Shown here piece by piece: positions 6,646 to 8,785 of a stretch of 8,785 nucleotides of DNA (position 1 is its first letter; every line of letters starts with the position of its first letter). The notes under the pieces are model-generated. The model was not told the origin of the DNA, ran no database searches, and saw only the letters and a list, made by a program, of their open reading frames with translations. A program made the position numbers and the translations under genes. Origin of the DNA: DASWIV01 sp036397475 (GTDB lineage Bacteria > JAJVIF01 > JAPKYR01); NCBI GenBank assembly GCA_036397475.1, contig DASWIV010000032.1, forward strand, positions 1-8,785. Reading direction: 5' to 3'.

Positions 6646-7404
6646 ATGAATATATTGACGGGAAAGGGTAACTTCAAACTGATTTTGCCAGTCGTGGCAT
6701 TTCTCCTGTTGCTGTTCTGTCCACGAGCGAACAGCAAAGTGTACATGGACTACGATTTTTCCGGTGATTTGGTCTGGCAGATGGGGCATTTTGAAGTCTA
6801 CGACATAATCGAACGAGGAGTGGTAATTGGTGAAGCCAGGGTTGAATACAGCGAGCTGACCATGCTCGACGATGTGGCGTACAGGCTCGAATGGGAAGAA
6901 ACGTGGACCGAGGAAGACCAGGAATATAATGTCATCCAGGACGTAAAATTCGCCGGATCCGACCTGAGGGCACTGATGTGTTCGCGTGTTGAGAGGACAG
7001 GGGACAAGGAATGGCGGTATGAAGGAAATTATTCCGGCGACAACATGACAATCCAGGCGTATTATCCCGATCAGCCTGACAGGTACGATTACGCGATATC
7101 CCGCTCGATAAGATTTTCGGACTCTGACATGGTCCCGATTCTTCTAAGGAACATTCCATTCGAACCGGAGAACTTCGTCACTTTTACGGTAATGGATATA
7201 AAGTCGCATTCGCTCTATACCCCCATTGTAAAAGTGACCGGGACAGAGGTTGTCGAGACCGCAAACACGCAATATGACTGCTGGGTTGTCAATGTGAGCA
7301 CATCGACATCGGGATACACCGCGTGGTATTCAAGGTCAGACCAGCATTACCTGATAAAGATCCGGTACAACGACAGGGATTTTGTCCTGAACCATCACTC
7401 CTGA
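6646..7404 (+). CDS. Exported DUF3108-like protein
   Basis: This is a 252-residue protein. Residues 1-30 are a signal peptide with a long Leu-rich core ending near RANSK, so it should be periplasmic or outer-membrane-associated. The Cys before PRANS is preceded by Phe and does not make a good lipobox. The rest is beta-rich. It opens with a FEVYDIIERGVVIGEARVEY strand pair and ends with WVVNVSTSTS, AWYSRSDQHYLIKI and a final strand, the pattern of DUF3108-type proteins, whose function is not known. The assignment is by pattern and could be a related beta-barrel or LolA-like fold instead. I chose ATG 6646. The frame is open to GTG 6598, but that would put another hydrophobic stretch before the signal peptide, and the two lack any clear difference in ribosome binding site. 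It is probably co-transcribed with surE and ends at a terminator 36 bases after the stop. Confidence 0.65.
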   Translation: MNILTGKGNFKLILPVVAFLLLLFCPRANSKVYMDYDFSGDLVWQMGHFEVYDIIERGVVIGEARVEYSELTMLDDVAYRLEWEETWTEEDQEYNVIQDVKFAGSDLRALMCSRVERTGDKEWRYEGNYSGDNMTIQAYYPDQPDRYDYAISRSIRFSDSDMVPILLRNIPFEPENFVTFTVMDIKSHSLYTPIVKVTGTEVVETANTQYDCWVVNVSTSTSGYTAWYSRSDQHYLIKIRYNDRDFVLNHHS

Positions 7405-7439
7405 GCGTAAATAATTCACACGGTAATTCGTAAGCTATT

Positions 7440-7465
7440 AAAGATGGATATACTTCCATCTTTTT
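7440..7465 (+). terminator. Rho-independent terminator after the DUF3108-like gene
   Basis: AAAGATGGA (7440-7448) pairs perfectly with TCCATCTTT (7455-7463) around a six-base loop, and the T-run continues to 7465. The A-rich left arm and T-rich right arm are typical. This closes the surE and DUF3108-like unit. Confidence 0.85.
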
Positions 7466-7501
7466 CCATATTTATGTAATACGCCAAGGATGGCGGCTAA
7501 T

Positions 7502-7507
7502 TATGAT
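7502..7507 (+). promoter_or_regulatory. Candidate -10 element for the DUF5693 gene
   Basis: TATGAT matches TATAAT at five of six positions and lies between two hairpins. No good -35 is seen 16-18 bases upstream. If used, transcription would start near 7513-7514, exactly at the left arm of the next hairpin, giving a leader of about 32 bases made mostly of that hairpin. Confidence 0.35.
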
Positions 7508-7512
7508 AAAAT

Positions 7513-7542
7513 ACCGCTCAAATTGAATGCGGGCGGTTTTTT
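7513..7542 (+). terminator. Hairpin plus T-run directly before the DUF5693 start codon
   Basis: ACCGCTC (7513-7519) pairs with GGGCGGT (7531-7537), one T-G pair included, around an 11-base loop. Six T follow (7537-7542), and ATG 7546 comes three bases later. By shape it is a terminator, yet a complete terminator already stands at 7440-7465. It may be a second terminator, an attenuator, or a stabilising 5' leader hairpin. Confidence 0.55.
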
Positions 7543-7545
7543 ATT

Positions 7546-8785
7546 ATGAGTAGATCAATAATTAGAATTATCTGGGTAATTTATTTTGCCTGCGTGATTC
7601 CGTCGATAGTGACGTTAGTCCACAGGAACCGGTTTGACAACGATTTCAAATCTGTCGCGATGGTTGCGGACTATTATCAACTGGTGGAGCTGGCGCAGAC
7701 TGAAAATATTGGAATCGATAACGTTCTCGATGAAGTTAAAAATGCGGGGATAAAGGATCTCGCTGTACTCGAGGACACCCCGAAATTTATGGAACTCAGG
7801 GGAATCTGTACCATTATAGAGGGTGTCGGATGGCCCGGATGGCTTACCCCCGATGAGAGGGACAGGCTCGAGAGAATTCCCGGATACGAGGTCGAGGAGA
7901 CATTTGAAAGAAATACCGACTGGCCGCTCCTCCTGGGATTGGCTCACGATAAGACCCATCTGATCTTTTCGAATCCGGATGATTTCCAGAGAATCGCGAG
8001 GGTCGCGGAAGAAAGATTCTGGAATCTTGTGGAAGTGGATGACCATGGCGGCATGGGCGGAGTGGTTTCGATATCCGGAGAGCCTGAATTGATACTTGAC
8101 TGGGGATTCGGATTCGATCCGATGCTGGTTGCGGAACTGAGATCGAAAGGGTTCAGGCTTCATCCCAGACTGAAAAATTATGTGGGTTATTCTGCTGACC
8201 AGGTGACCGAGATAGCGTCATCCGCGATGGCGACTTTCCCGGATGGCATATTCATATTCGACGGCGACAGCGTGCTCGGATATCCGTCGGGGATTGTCAC
8301 CAACGAGAACATGCAGGTCGGGAATATCGAATTTGCCGAGCAGAAGGGGGCTGAATCACAGGCCGAAAAAATGCCGACGAGAATTGTCCGCGTACACTCT
8401 ATCGAAGACGAGGAGATGGAAGTTATTACGATAGAGAGGGCGGTCCAGAGATTTACACGGTCGGTCAAGGAAAGAGGAATACGCCTGGTTTATTTGAAAC
8501 CATTCCTGCTGGCTAACAATGGCAGCAGCCTGCTGGAGAAAACCACATCGATGTTTACGCAGGTAAAAGCGTCGATTGAAAAAGAAGGATTTTCCATCGG
8601 AGATCCATCGTTTATCACAAAGCCGGTGGAAGCGAATTTTATTACAAGATTGGCAACGGCACTGGCTTTTGTGCTGTCGATAGTCCTGACCGTGCTTACG
8701 GTGAACGATGGAAAGTTCAGGATTATGCCTGCCGCGATCCTGCTTATTGTATTACTTCTTCATAATCTGACACAGGGATTTTTCG
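7546..8785 (+). CDS. DUF5693-family membrane-anchored protein, cut by the window edge
   Basis: The frame is open from ATG 7546 to the last base, giving 413 complete codons without a stop; the C-terminus lies outside. Residues about 5-25 are a transmembrane segment with a basic start (MSRSIIR). A large domain outside the membrane follows, then two more helices at about 368-386 and 394-410. Family marks of DUF5693 are a DYYQLVELA segment near 45, a VKNAGIKDLAVLED segment near 65, FDGD (238-241) then LGYPSG, IEFAEQKG (261-268), RVHSI (282-286) and a RGIRLVYLKPFL strand. The family function is unknown. In other bacteria the gene often precedes csaB, a polysaccharide pyruvyl transferase, so a cell-surface polymer role is inferred. 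There is no Shine-Dalgarno site, since the bases before the ATG are the T-run of a hairpin. An in-frame GTG at 7594 would destroy the first helix, so 7546 is preferred. Confidence 0.85.
   Translation, partial: MSRSIIRIIWVIYFACVIPSIVTLVHRNRFDNDFKSVAMVADYYQLVELAQTENIGIDNVLDEVKNAGIKDLAVLEDTPKFMELRGICTIIEGVGWPGWLTPDERDRLERIPGYEVEETFERNTDWPLLLGLAHDKTHLIFSNPDDFQRIARVAEERFWNLVEVDDHGGMGGVVSISGEPELILDWGFGFDPMLVAELRSKGFRLHPRLKNYVGYSADQVTEIASSAMATFPDGIFIFDGDSVLGYPSGIVTNENMQVGNIEFAEQKGAESQAEKMPTRIVRVHSIEDEEMEVITIERAVQRFTRSVKERGIRLVYLKPFLLANNGSSLLEKTTSMFTQVKASIEKEGFSIGDPSFITKPVEANFITRLATALAFVLSIVLTVLTVNDGKFRIMPAAILLIVLLLHNLTQGFF

Noticed and set aside
7482..7495. CGCC/GGCG inverted repeat as a regulatory hairpin
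   Set aside because: The stem is only four base pairs with no T-run and lies in an otherwise plain spacer. Stems this short are expected by chance.
7615..8163. Minus-strand frame of 182 codons
   Set aside because: It lies entirely opposite the DUF5693 frame, which has recognisable family motifs. The minus-strand protein has none, and it has no ribosome binding site or promoter.
24..8785. A linked multi-gene defence, secretion or biosynthesis system
   Set aside because: The genes are mostly separate units with their own terminators, face both strands, and belong to families with unrelated roles. Nothing in the sequence ties them into one system.

Overview
The window looks like part of a chromosome from an uncultured diderm bacterium of intermediate GC content. 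A lipoprotein with a clear lipobox, several Sec signal peptides, frequent AGG/AGA arginine and GGA glycine codons, and a FliO-like flagellar export protein support this. The particular set of SurE, DUF401, DUF5693 and a multidomain lipoprotein does not allow a confident phylum call. I see no insertion sequence, phage gene, CRISPR array, tRNA or rRNA.

Layout from left to right. (1) At 24-1103 (+) is an exported metallo-beta-lactamase-fold protein resembling the C-terminal domain of ComEC, followed by a hairpin terminator at 1156-1191. (2) At 1209-2465 (+) is a DUF401-family integral membrane protein. Its frame is open well upstream of the first conventional start codon (GTG 1335), and the natural first codon is ATA. 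(3) At 2514-3170 (-) is a FliO-like protein, convergent with DUF401. (4) A divergent intergenic region of about 195 bases (3171-3364) carries a good sigma-70-type promoter and a spaced direct repeat. (5) At 3365-5641 (+) is a 758-residue lipoprotein with several beta-rich modules, ending in a strong terminator at 5665-5697. (6) At 5747-6562 (+) is the nucleotidase SurE, with a promoter so close to the ATG that the mRNA may be nearly leaderless. (7) At 6646-7404 (+) is a secreted protein resembling DUF3108, followed by a terminator at 7440-7465. (8) From 7546 to the window edge (+) runs a DUF5693-family membrane-anchored protein. It has a hairpin plus T-run ending only three bases before its ATG.

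The genes read mostly as single transcription units separated by terminators. Only surE and the DUF3108-like gene are plausibly co-transcribed, as 83 bases separate them with no terminator. Most products act in or beyond the inner membrane: two exported proteins, one lipoprotein and three membrane proteins. No shared pathway can be shown from the window. DUF5693 genes are often next to polysaccharide pyruvyl transferase (csaB) genes, so the sequence just beyond the right edge may concern cell-surface polysaccharide.

I found no clear case for a new multi-gene system. The most useful observations are the missing ATG of the DUF401 gene, the two unusually short leaders (surE and DUF5693), the isolated fliO, and the uncharacterised lipoprotein modules.
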